Below are positions 14,990-22,526 of a DNA stretch of 23,631 nt, one piece after another. Within the stretch, counting starts at the first letter, position 1, and every line of letters begins with the position of its first letter. The position numbers and the translations under genes were made by a program. This DNA comes from an uncultured Campylobacter sp. (GTDB taxonomy: Bacteria > Campylobacterota > Campylobacteria > Campylobacterales > Campylobacteraceae): positions 1 through 23,631 of the forward strand of contig CAKVDW010000020.1 of the NCBI GenBank assembly GCA_934728065.1. Direction: 5' to 3'. The notes beneath the pieces were generated by a model. It was not told the origin of the DNA, made no database searches, and worked only from the letters and a program-made list of their open reading frames with translations.

Positions 14990-15694
14990 TTAATTTTCTA
15001 AAAAAGCGCGAATGTCAGCGGCGATTTTATCGATAGCCACGCTTGCTTTTTGCGTGTAGCATTTTTCAAAATATCTTTCTAAATTCTCATCAACTTCAAG
15101 ATTGTTTAAAATGCTATGCTCGCAAGCCCTTGCAAAATGCCCCACAGGCAACACAAAACCGCTCGTGCCCATGCAAACAAAAAGCGCACTCTCATCAAGT
15201 GCAGCATAAAGCGTGGCATACTCGGGCGCAAGCTCTTCAAACATCACTATGTTGTGGCGCAGGGCGTTTGTGGCGCATTTTGGGCAAAGTGTGCTTTTGA
15301 GCCTTTCATAGCCTATATTTTCCTTGTAGCCACACTTTGCGCAATAAATTTCAGGCAAAAAGCCGTGCAGATGAATGACATTTTCACAGCCCGCCCGCTC
15401 CAACAAATCATCGACATTTTGCGTAATGATGAAAATTTGCTCTTTAAATTCGCGCTTTAACTCGGCGATAACCTTGTGAGCGTGATTTGGCACGACATTT
15501 TTAAGCTGCATTCGCCTTTCATCGTAAAATTCAAGCACCTTGCGCGGATTTTTAGCGTATCCTGTTGCCGAGCAAACTTCCATTACATCGTAGTTTTCCC
15601 AAAGCCCACCGCTATCTCTAAAAGTCTTTAAGCCACTTTCAGCCGATAAACCTGCCCCGCTTAAAATCATCACTTTTTTGGATTTTCTCATCAT
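14990..15694 (-). CDS. cobB: NAD-dependent protein deacylase, sirtuin (CobB-like)
   Basis: Removes acyl groups from protein lysines, consuming NAD. The 234-aa product has the NAD-binding motifs GAGLSAESG (13-21), TFRDSGGLW (24-32) and TQNVD (91-95), the catalytic His110 in HLHG, and a zinc site of Cys118, Cys121, Cys137 and Cys140. Tyr57 and Arg60 in FYDERR match the Y-x-x-R pair that lets SIRT5 and E. coli CobB accept succinyl-lysine. The usual FGE after the zinc site is replaced by FEE (VMFEELAP), as I recall for C. jejuni too. Start chosen at the first of two tandem ATGs behind AAAGGC. It is divergent from the lipoprotein gene at 15801. Confidence 0.93.
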   Translation of the reverse strand: MMRKSKKVMILSGAGLSAESGLKTFRDSGGLWENYDVMEVCSATGYAKNPRKVLEFYDERRMQLKNVVPNHAHKVIAELKREFKEQIFIITQNVDDLLERAGCENVIHLHGFLPEIYCAKCGYKENIGYERLKSTLCPKCATNALRHNIVMFEELAPEYATLYAALDESALFVCMGTSGFVLPVGHFARACEHSILNNLEVDENLERYFEKCYTQKASVAIDKIAADIRAFLEN

Positions 15695-15740
15695 TTGCCT
15701 TTAAAATTCAAATTCAACGCTGAATTTTAGCGCAAATTTC
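15687..15740. repeat. Repeated 5' flank, copy 1 (upstream of the sirtuin)
   Basis: This segment, covering the sirtuin start codon, ribosome binding site and promoter-like CTAAAAT, matches 18472-18524 upstream of the 248-aa gene almost base for base (start TCATCATTTGCCTT, then AAAATTCAAATTCAACGCT, then AATTTTAGC), with a few substitutions and one-base indels. Both copies are immediately upstream of a gene beginning Met-Met. Confidence 0.6.
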
Positions 15741-15758
15741 GCTTAAAATTCAAAAATT

Positions 15759-15767
15759 TGCTATAAT
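15759..15767 (+). promoter_or_regulatory. Extended -10 promoter of the 327-aa lipoprotein gene
   Basis: Perfect TGCTATAAT about 34 bases before the ATG at 15801, with a predicted start near 15774. An AAAGG ribosome binding site is at 15789-15793. Confidence 0.7.
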
Positions 15768-15800
15768 CTCACTTGAATTTATAAATTTAAAGGCAGATGA

Positions 15801-16784
15801 ATGAAAAAAGCATTGATGATAACAACTCTTATTTTGTGCGCACTTATGTTAAACGCGTGCAGCAGGGCTTGGCTTGATGATATGAGCTTCAATCAAACCG
15901 CCGAATTTAAAGAACTAAAATCCCTTGCCTACACCTACAATGGCGAATATATCATCGAGCCAAAGCTTTACGGTGAGATGAGCGCGATAGATGAAAAAAG
16001 GACAAAGGCTCGTAATGTGCAAAGCGCAAAGCAAAGGCGCGCCGATAAACTCAAAGCGCATTTTGGCGATGAGTATGAGAGTTTGCAAACGCAGTATGAT
16101 GAGCTGTTTGAAAAAGGCATTGATGACTTTTGTAGGGGCTTTTTTAAATGTCCGGGCCACCCAAGAGGACATTCCAGAGCGGCGCAACGCTACGCCATAA
16201 AAAATGGCGCACCAAAAATGAGCGAATTTGTCGAAAAGTATAACGAATTTACCGCCCAAAGCGAAAAAGAAGAAGATGATGAAATCGCCGCAAATTTAGC
16301 CAAAGTCCCACAAATTTTATCAAACGGCAAGGCATATAAATGTGAGAACTATATCAAAGAGGACGAATTTGGCGGGACACTCTCTACAATCAAAGCTGAT
16401 ATTTACACGGACATAGTGCAAACAAGTGGCAAGGGCAATTATGGCAAATTTAAGGAAATTTTAAAGGTAGACAGTGTTTGCTACACACACGGAGCGAGTT
16501 TTGCTTTTGGCAATAAGATTTTAGTCTTTCCTGATATGCTTGTGATTATCTCGCTAAGCGCGGGGTTTGATGAAATCCCCATAAATGAGGCAAATTTAAA
16601 ACGGTTTTGGCGCATAAAGCCTTATAAAGAAAAAAATGGCAAGTATAATCGCTCATGGTATTGGTTTATAGATAGCTACTTTGATGAAAAGTTGATGAAA
16701 GAAAGCAAAGTGCAAAAGGTGAAAATTTTTATCAAAGGCAAAAACGGACATTTTGAGCGTTTGCAAATAGAGAATAAGCCTTGA
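15801..16784 (+). CDS. Putative lipoprotein, 327 aa, unknown function
   Basis: The N-terminus is a lipoprotein signal peptide with lipobox LNAC and Cys20 as the lipidated residue (MKKALMITTLILCALMLNAC). The mature protein is charged; residues about 60-120 are helical with a short Cys pair (DFCRGFFKCPGHPRGHSRAA), and the C-terminal half is rich in aromatic residues and strand-like (VCYTHGASFAFGNKILVFPD, NRSWYWFIDSYFDE). I do not recognise a family. It has its own promoter and AAAGG ribosome binding site and converges on the six-gene minus-strand set of exported proteins, 36 bases from the last of them. Shared location suggests a shared role in the envelope, but that is inference. Confidence 0.85.
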   Translation: MKKALMITTLILCALMLNACSRAWLDDMSFNQTAEFKELKSLAYTYNGEYIIEPKLYGEMSAIDEKRTKARNVQSAKQRRADKLKAHFGDEYESLQTQYDELFEKGIDDFCRGFFKCPGHPRGHSRAAQRYAIKNGAPKMSEFVEKYNEFTAQSEKEEDDEIAANLAKVPQILSNGKAYKCENYIKEDEFGGTLSTIKADIYTDIVQTSGKGNYGKFKEILKVDSVCYTHGASFAFGNKILVFPDMLVIISLSAGFDEIPINEANLKRFWRIKPYKEKNGKYNRSWYWFIDSYFDEKLMKESKVQKVKIFIKGKNGHFERLQIENKP

Positions 16785-16820
16785 CATTTACTCTTTAACC
16801 TTGCTTAAATTTTGCATTTT

Positions 16821-17726
16821 TTAGTATTCTTGTTCGTATTTATTGATAAAGTCATTTAAAAGTGCATCATTTACCGCTTCAAGCTTGATTTTGTGCTTTT
16901 TGTCCATTTCATCACGCAAAGCACGGTAGTAAATGAGTGGCTCGCCCACCTCATCAAGTCCATCATCTAAAAGCTGTTTGCTGAATTGATGCAGATAAAA
17001 TTTATCCTTAATCAGCTTAAAAGTTAGGTATTCAAGGCTGTTTTTGCCCTCACCCTTTGGCTCTTTAAGCGAAGTGATAGTAAAATACTCATCTTTACTT
17101 GGCACTTCGCCTATGGAGTTGCCCCAGCAAAAGCCTTGTGAGTCGCCGTTATCATCAAAGATATTTGCGCACGAAAAATCCTTTCTGTTCCAGCCCGTGC
17201 CGTCTTTATCCTCCCAATTTCGCAGCACTATGATGACAAATTTTTTGCCCCCTATCTCAAACTCCCCAACATCAAGGGCAAGGTTCTTGCTATCATAACG
17301 AAGTGATGAAAGATACATTTCTTTGGTGCGTTCTTGTAGCGCATAATGTGATAATTTATAAATTCGGGTAGAGAGCATAAGCACTAAAGCGCTTTTTACG
17401 CTTCTTTCGTCTAAATTTCGCTCGCCTGCTTTGCGCAAATATCTTAGCCACTCTCTTTGTTTTTTCAAAAGTTTTTGTTTGCCTGCTTTATTAAGGCTAG
17501 CTCGTGCTTTTTTATACGCTTGTGCCATTTCTTTGTCAAGTGCTGCAAGTTCTTTATCGCTACAAATGAGTTTTTCGGCATTTGTCCTAGCTTTTTTACA
17601 ATCAAAGCTAGGACTTATAATGCTTTGCTCACTTTCTTGCTTTGTTTTGGTAGTTTGCGTGGAATTTGCATAAGCACTCACACACAAAACAAGCCACGCA
17701 AAGCCTAAAAATTTGCTTAAATTCAT
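16821..17726 (-). CDS. Periplasmic protein with N-terminal LprI/DUF1311-like domain, 301 aa
   Basis: Signal peptide at residues 1-20 (cut after AYA). Residues about 41-100 match the LprI/DUF1311 pattern: FDCKKARTNAEKLICSDKEL, LDKEMAQAYKKA and QREWLRYLR, with Cys43 and Cys55. LprI of Mycobacterium inhibits lysozyme, and this domain is common in periplasmic proteins, but most members are uncharacterised. The C-terminal half (about 190-301) is a separate domain shared with the 248-aa neighbour: YFTI, then YLTFKLIKDKFYLHQFSKQ, IYYRALRDE and a helical end. It starts six bases after the neighbour's stop with an AGGAG ribosome binding site, so the two form a translational pair. Role unknown. Confidence 0.85.
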   Translation of the reverse strand: MNLSKFLGFAWLVLCVSAYANSTQTTKTKQESEQSIISPSFDCKKARTNAEKLICSDKELAALDKEMAQAYKKARASLNKAGKQKLLKKQREWLRYLRKAGERNLDERSVKSALVLMLSTRIYKLSHYALQERTKEMYLSSLRYDSKNLALDVGEFEIGGKKFVIIVLRNWEDKDGTGWNRKDFSCANIFDDNGDSQGFCWGNSIGEVPSKDEYFTITSLKEPKGEGKNSLEYLTFKLIKDKFYLHQFSKQLLDDGLDEVGEPLIYYRALRDEMDKKHKIKLEAVNDALLNDFINKYEQEY

Positions 17727-17732
17727 TAGCTT

Positions 17733-18479
17733 TTACTCCTTACACTTGCCGTTTTTGTAGCATTGTTTGACAAGATTATCCATAAACTGCTGATTTGCCA
17801 CGCTTATAGGGATAAGCACGGATTTGCTTTTATCATCGCGTGGTTGGCGGTAAAAAATGTCCGTTTTATCAAGCACGAACTGCCCTTTTTTATCGCCCGC
17901 CTTAAAATACTCCCTGCTGTATTGATACAGATAAAAATCATCATCGATGAATTTATAGGTGGTGTAGTCTTTATACACATTTCTATTTCTAAAATCATTG
18001 ATTTCAAAGACTATGGTAAAGTATGCGCGCTTAAAATCAATGCGCGCTTTCTCGTTGATACCATAGCTACAAATCGCATTTGCATCGGCTTTGTTTGGTA
18101 AGTATTTGATGACAGCGGCGCAATGGGCTTTTTGTTCGTGTGTGTTTTTTGGGGCTTTCTCATCAAAATCTTCCTTCGCTTCTACAAGGGCAAAGCCGTA
18201 TTTTTTGCCTGAGAATTTTTTGTTTTCACTAAGAAGTATGTGCGCTGTATAATACACATCAGATTCATCTAGTAAGTGATTTTGTAGATATTCTACGACT
18301 TTATCCATAACGCAATCCTCATCGCAACCCGCGCTTGATTGTTGGATAAATTCAGCACATTCTTCTACGCTATCGCACTCTATGCCCTCGCCATCTGAAT
18401 TCGCCCTTGCATTTACCGCTCCAAATGCTAAAAGCACAGCAAACGCAAAGATTTTAACCTTACCTAAATTTTTCATCAT
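17733..18479 (-). CDS. Periplasmic protein, 248 aa, paralogous C-terminal domain
   Basis: Signal peptide at about residues 1-26 (cut near ARA). A short Cys-rich segment follows (ECDSVEECAEFIQQ, then GCDEDCVMD), absent from the neighbour. The C-terminal part has YFTIVFEIND, YTTYKFIDDDFYLYQYSRE and IFYRQPRDD, aligning with the end of the 301-aa protein at 16821. So the two share one domain with different N-terminal modules. Family unknown. It starts 74 bases after the 523-aa repeat protein, and that gap holds a promoter-like CTAAAAT and a copy of the sirtuin 5' flank, so it may be transcribed separately as well as by read-through. Start is the first of two ATGs behind AAGGC. Confidence 0.85.
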   Translation of the reverse strand: MMKNLGKVKIFAFAVLLAFGAVNARANSDGEGIECDSVEECAEFIQQSSAGCDEDCVMDKVVEYLQNHLLDESDVYYTAHILLSENKKFSGKKYGFALVEAKEDFDEKAPKNTHEQKAHCAAVIKYLPNKADANAICSYGINEKARIDFKRAYFTIVFEINDFRNRNVYKDYTTYKFIDDDFYLYQYSREYFKAGDKKGQFVLDKTDIFYRQPRDDKSKSVLIPISVANQQFMDNLVKQCYKNGKCKE

Positions 18480-18524
18480 TTGCCTTAAAATTCAAAATTC
18501 AACGCTAAATTTTAGCCCAAATTC
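18472..18524. repeat. Repeated 5' flank, copy 2 (upstream of the 248-aa gene)
   Basis: Partner of 15687-15740. This copy contains the near-perfect palindrome GCTAAATTTTAGC at 18504-18516, and a second TAAATTTTAGCG follows at 18527-18538. CGCTAAA and TTTAGCG arms could also form a hairpin behind the 523-aa gene. Confidence 0.55.
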
Positions 18525-18553
18525 AGTAAATTTTAGCGACAAAAAACACAAAT

Positions 18554-20125
18554 TCAGTTAAAAATGCTCTCATCTAAATTTTCAAGCTCTTTTGGGCTTA
18601 ATCTCTTTATAAAGCAGCTTGGATTGCTTGCCGAGCAAACATTATCATCGCCATCAATGCAACATTCACAATCATCAACACCACTATCACAATCCTTAGT
18701 AAAGTAGTGCTTTGCTTTGGCTAAATTTCGCCTTACTTCTTTATCACTCACATATTCTCCCCAAAGATAAATTTGCGCTAAACGCATACAACCCACGCCC
18801 AAAGCACACGCCTTATCATAGTAATGCAAGGCTTGTTTTTGGTTGATAAGCTCAGGCATATCATAATGCCCATAACGCTCTTCCTCGCCCTCATCATAAA
18901 TAACTTTGGCAAATTTGTGGCACACCACACCGCTTTGCAAATCATCACAACCCGCCTTAAAATAATCAAGCATATATTGCTTTCGCTCCGCTTTGTCATT
19001 TTTATCATCAAGCGTAGCTTCTATACGCGCCAAAGTAGCGAGATATTCAGCGTCTTTTATGTTAAGTTTGCCTTGAAATTTAGCTTTTTTAAGCAATAAA
19101 TGCAGCTTTTTGCCAAATTCCCTTGCCACCGCATAATCTTGCTTTGGTTTATAAAAATAATAAAAAGCCGCCCCTTGCATACAACTTTCTATCTTGCCCA
19201 AATCGCAGGATTTTTGCGCTAGGGCTTTAAATTTGTGCGCATAGATTTTATCAACTTCTCTATCATATCTATTAAAAGGGCGTAAGTGAATTTTGAACTT
19301 TTTTGTTAAAATTTTATCAGCTTCTCTATCATATCTATTAAAAGGGGGACTATCTTGCAAATAATCATAAGTCCAATTCGCCAACAAGCCATAGTAGGCA
19401 GAAACAAGTATAGCACAACTTTGAGCCTCATTTGCGTTGCAATCTTTTTCGTATTCGTTGATAAGCTCATCACGCGCCGATGAAGCCATTTGCAAGATTT
19501 TCAGATTTAAAGAACTTGCTTGGCGGGAGAGTGAATTTAACTTTTCAACATAATAAGAGCCTTTTTCATCTTTTGGCAGTGCCAGCACGGCGCGGATATA
19601 CTGCTGTGCTAGTTTGTCGCGCTCATCGCAAGCTTGGGGGACAATGGAGCTAAATTTATGACACATAGCCCGAAAATCGTTCATAAAATCCCACAGCTGA
19701 TAAGGCTTTGGCTCATTTAGCTCGCTCAATTCTATCTTTTTTAGCTCAAAACAAGCGGGTTTGTTGTCATAAGAGTTGCATTTTTCTTCAAGTGAGCCTT
19801 TTAGGTTAAAATCAGGGTCTTTTTTTGCAAATTCCACAAATTTTGCGCAAGCATCTGGCATAAGTGAGCTAACCTTAACACAAGCCCTTATATAATGCTC
19901 TAAGGCTCTGTCAAAATTGCCCGATTTTTCCTCTAACTGTGCGAGTTTAAGGCATTTTGTGTTGTCTTCATATTGCTTTTTGGTGGCTCTGTTGTCATTG
20001 CTGTGTATTTCATCATAATAGCACTGCTCATAAAGCTTGCCTTTGCTTTCCTCAATGCCAAACATTAACGCCAAAGCTATGCCAAGCACATTTAACGCTA
20101 TTAAAGCAATGATGAGTTTTTTCAT
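18554..20125 (-). CDS. Membrane-anchored Cys-rich Sel1/Hcp-like repeat protein, 523 aa
   Basis: Residues about 3-23 form a membrane anchor or uncleaved signal; the rest should be periplasmic. It is built of Sel1-like (TPR-type) helical repeats with paired cysteines, as in Helicobacter Hcp proteins: ACVKVSSLMPDACAKF, KCNSYDNKPACFEL, SCDLGKIESCMQGAAFYYF, and near the end INQKQALHYYDKAC followed by RLAQIYLWGEY. The tail is very Cys-rich (DCDSGVDDCECC). It is a paralogue of the 531-aa protein at 20928. A 36-base direct repeat at 66-base spacing duplicates PFNRYDRExDKI in frame. Hcp-type proteins are secreted or periplasmic; binding partners here are unknown. Start behind AAAGGA at 20125. Confidence 0.9.
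   Translation of the reverse strand: MKKLIIALIALNVLGIALALMFGIEESKGKLYEQCYYDEIHSNDNRATKKQYEDNTKCLKLAQLEEKSGNFDRALEHYIRACVKVSSLMPDACAKFVEFAKKDPDFNLKGSLEEKCNSYDNKPACFELKKIELSELNEPKPYQLWDFMNDFRAMCHKFSSIVPQACDERDKLAQQYIRAVLALPKDEKGSYYVEKLNSLSRQASSLNLKILQMASSARDELINEYEKDCNANEAQSCAILVSAYYGLLANWTYDYLQDSPPFNRYDREADKILTKKFKIHLRPFNRYDREVDKIYAHKFKALAQKSCDLGKIESCMQGAAFYYFYKPKQDYAVAREFGKKLHLLLKKAKFQGKLNIKDAEYLATLARIEATLDDKNDKAERKQYMLDYFKAGCDDLQSGVVCHKFAKVIYDEGEEERYGHYDMPELINQKQALHYYDKACALGVGCMRLAQIYLWGEYVSDKEVRRNLAKAKHYFTKDCDSGVDDCECCIDGDDNVCSASNPSCFIKRLSPKELENLDESIFN
18805..18849. repeat. 45-bp identical repeat, copy 1
   Basis: Identical over 45 bases to 21188-21232 in the paralogous gene; encodes INQKQALHYYDKAC. 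The flanking sequence is clearly more diverged. Confidence 0.85.
19245..19346. repeat. Direct repeat inside the 523-aa gene (36 bp, 66-bp period)
   Basis: 19245-19280 and 19311-19346 agree at 35 of 36 bases. The 66-base period keeps the reading frame, so 22 residues were inserted, giving PFNRYDREADKI and PFNRYDREVDKI. The bases between the copies are not repeated. Confidence 0.8.
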
Positions 20126-20186
20126 CTGCGCTTTGTCCTTTTGAAAATTTCGTCAAATTTTACCGCAAAAGTATAAATCAAAAATT

Positions 20187-20879
20187 TCATTCACCCTCAC
20201 ACTCATCACATTCTAACGCCACCCAGCCAAAGCCATCGGCAAAGACGCTCCACTCTTCACGGTCGCTCTCAAAGCCATTTTCATAAATATAAAAACGCCC
20301 ACACATATCATAAAAAAATGTATAATTCCTAGTAAAAGTGATGATATGCTGAATTTTCACCCCATTTTGCAGCTCAAAATACACCACCGCATTGATACTC
20401 TCATCAGTATCAACTTGTATCAGCACTTCATCGCCCTTTTTTAAACGCTCTTTATGAAAGACGAGCTTGCCATTTTCTAGCACTTGCGCTTCGTTGATGA
20501 TAGGATTTGGGCTGATGACAACGCCATTTAGCCTAAGTAGCGATTTGTCAAGCTTTTCGCCGTTTGTGATTTGAGCGGGCTTTGGGTTGGCTTCGTTTGT
20601 CCAGTCCTTTATGCTCGTGCCACCATTTTTTGCCACAAAAACCCTAAAATCCTTTGCCTTTGTGTTGAAACGAAAATGAAAAAAATCATCGTGTGCGTTG
20701 TCATCGCTCATTTTTACCCAATTTTGCTTTTGTAGTTTTGGAAAATTTTTCGCCACCACTTCATCTATAAATTTAGGATTTATCCACGATAAAGATAATT
20801 TTACCGCATATTGCACATCATCTCTTATGAGCTTAACGCTTGGTTTTGGGCAGTTTGGGCTTTGCTCTGACACGCCCAC
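20187..20879 (-). CDS. Hypothetical protein, 230 aa from GTG; probable signal peptide left untranslated
   Basis: The only standard start codon is the GTG at 20879 (GVSEQSPNCPKPSVKLIRDD). The frame is open upstream to 20927 and would read KTNTKFIFTLCIFISVG, which looks like a signal peptide lacking only its initiator; it follows immediately after the stop of the 531-aa gene in the same frame. Either initiation uses a non-standard codon, the stop is read through, or a start codon has been lost and the export signal with it. The body looks beta-rich (LVFHKERLKKGDEVLIQVDT, VVYFELQNGVKIQHII) and ends in an acidic tail. No family recognised. It sits between the two paralogous repeat proteins. Confidence 0.75.
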   Translation of the reverse strand: MGVSEQSPNCPKPSVKLIRDDVQYAVKLSLSWINPKFIDEVVAKNFPKLQKQNWVKMSDDNAHDDFFHFRFNTKAKDFRVFVAKNGGTSIKDWTNEANPKPAQITNGEKLDKSLLRLNGVVISPNPIINEAQVLENGKLVFHKERLKKGDEVLIQVDTDESINAVVYFELQNGVKIQHIITFTRNYTFFYDMCGRFYIYENGFESDREEWSVFADGFGWVALECDECEGE

Positions 20880-20927
20880 ACTTATAAAAATACAAAGCGT
20901 AAAAATGAATTTTGTATTAGTTTTTCT

Positions 20928-22517
20928 TTAATCACAATGTTCTCCCAAATCACAATCATCAAGTTTTTGCAGCTCTTTGAAAGTCATCTTTTTTGCCCTA
21001 CAACTCACAGGGCATTCATCACCGTCCGCTTGACACTCATCGCCAAAGTGGTGAGAATATTTTTTTTCACAATCTTTGGCAAAGTAATGCCTTGCTTTGG
21101 CTAAATCCCGCCTTACTTTATCATCGCCCACATAGCGTCCCCAAAGATAATCTATGGCTAGTTTTTTGCAGGTGCTACCGTCCATCTCACACGCCTTATC
21201 ATAGTAATGCAAGGCTTGTTTTTGGTTGATAAATTTTTCATCAAGATGATATGGCTTCCGCCTATTAACAACTCCTTCATCATAATGCTCTGCAAGGGTT
21301 TGACACGCCTTAACATCGCCCAGCTCATCACAACCCGTTTTAAGATAGAAAAGCATATTTTTCACCCGCTCATCATCATTATCTTTAATATCCGTTTCAA
21401 ACTCAGCAAGCCGCACGCATTTGCCCGCATCTTTTAGCTCCGCACACACTCTTTTGCCAAATTTTCTTGCTTCGCTTAAAGCCAGCTCGTCTGTTTTGTT
21501 TTCTCTTTCATTTATCAAATCTAAATAACCATAATAATACTTCGCCAAAAGATAGCAAGCGTTAGAATTGCCCAAATCACAACCCTTTTGCGCCGTCTTT
21601 TTAAAAGGCTCTAAATAAAATTTATCGTTGTATAGGTTTTTTGTTTTATTTGACATATAAAAACTAGCCAGCAAAACGCAGCTTTCGCCGTTTGCCTCGT
21701 CTGTTTGGCATTCTTTGTCAAATTGAGCAAGAAAACTTTCCTTTGCCTTGCACGCGCTTTTTGCATTGAATTTAGCGCAATACTTATCAAAATTTGAGAT
21801 GATATACCACCTTTTATCAACTTCAAGGCGAGCATTTTTGATTCTATCAGCCACATATTTATCCACAGCCTTATTGCGTTCAGTGCAAGCGGGCAAAAAT
21901 ATATCCCAGCACATTCCAGCCATCTCTTTGATAGCGCTCGGTATGTCTCTATCGTTTTTTACATAAATCTTTTGCAGTTCAAGGCAGGCAGGATAATACT
22001 CTTTTTTGCGAAAATTTTCCCTGCACGCCGTGAAAAAGGCATTTGCAGCGTTAAATTCAGGCTCTTTTGGCGCAAGTTCGCTTATTTTAGCGCAAGCCTT
22101 TGGTTCTTGAAACTCACACGCAAGGGCGTAGTAAGTAAGAGCCGTGCTATACTCTTTTTGCGTTTCAAACAAAGCTCCAAGTGCCGAGCAGGCGTATTTT
22201 AACTCAGGCTCATTTAAATGCGTGTAAGCATTTGCCGAGCAAGCGCGTGCATAATACTTTATGGCGTTGTCTGTGTCCTTTTCGCGCTCAAAAATCTTGC
22301 CAAGTTTAAGGCAGGCTATTTCATCGACTTCCTCAGCTTCTACCGAACACTTTGCTTGCAACTCTTGCTTTTGCGTGGTGTAATTGTCAAATTTCACCTC
22401 AAATCTAAGCCCAAGTGCTTGCGCGATAATCACGCCCACTACAACCACAACGACACAAGCCACTATGATAAGGGCTTTTGCGTTTAATGATGGCGACTTT
22501 TTTAACGGACTTTGCAT
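20928..22517 (-). CDS. Membrane-anchored Cys-rich Sel1/Hcp-like repeat protein, about 529 aa
   Basis: I prefer the ATG at 22517 (MQSPLKKSPSLNAKAL); a TTG two codons earlier at 22523 would give 531 aa. A cytoplasmic N-terminus is followed by one membrane segment (LIIVACVVVVVVGVIIAQAL), then a periplasmic chain of Sel1-like repeats with cysteines at regular pairs: ACLKLGKIFEREKDTDNAIK, ACEFQEPKACAKI, GCDLGNSNACYLLAKYYYG, GCDELGDVKACQTLAEHYDEG. The end is Cys-rich (DECQADGDECPVSCRAKK, DDCDLGEHCD). It is paralogous along its length to the 523-aa protein, with a 45-bp identical stretch. It starts within ten bases of the 304-aa gene's stop, so it is co-transcribed. Likely an envelope scaffold or protein-binding repeat protein; partner unknown. 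Confidence 0.9.
   Translation of the reverse strand: MQSPLKKSPSLNAKALIIVACVVVVVVGVIIAQALGLRFEVKFDNYTTQKQELQAKCSVEAEEVDEIACLKLGKIFEREKDTDNAIKYYARACSANAYTHLNEPELKYACSALGALFETQKEYSTALTYYALACEFQEPKACAKISELAPKEPEFNAANAFFTACRENFRKKEYYPACLELQKIYVKNDRDIPSAIKEMAGMCWDIFLPACTERNKAVDKYVADRIKNARLEVDKRWYIISNFDKYCAKFNAKSACKAKESFLAQFDKECQTDEANGESCVLLASFYMSNKTKNLYNDKFYLEPFKKTAQKGCDLGNSNACYLLAKYYYGYLDLINERENKTDELALSEARKFGKRVCAELKDAGKCVRLAEFETDIKDNDDERVKNMLFYLKTGCDELGDVKACQTLAEHYDEGVVNRRKPYHLDEKFINQKQALHYYDKACEMDGSTCKKLAIDYLWGRYVGDDKVRRDLAKARHYFAKDCEKKYSHHFGDECQADGDECPVSCRAKKMTFKELQKLDDCDLGEHCD
21188..21232. repeat. 45-bp identical repeat, copy 2
   Basis: Partner of 18805-18849, lying at the equivalent place in the paralogous repeat-protein gene. 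Confidence 0.85.
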
Positions 22518-22526
22518 AATCAAAAA

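Noticed and set aside
15797..15800. Alternative ATG four bases before the lipoprotein start
   Set aside because: It is in another frame; only the ATG at 15801 gives the lipoprotein signal and lipobox.
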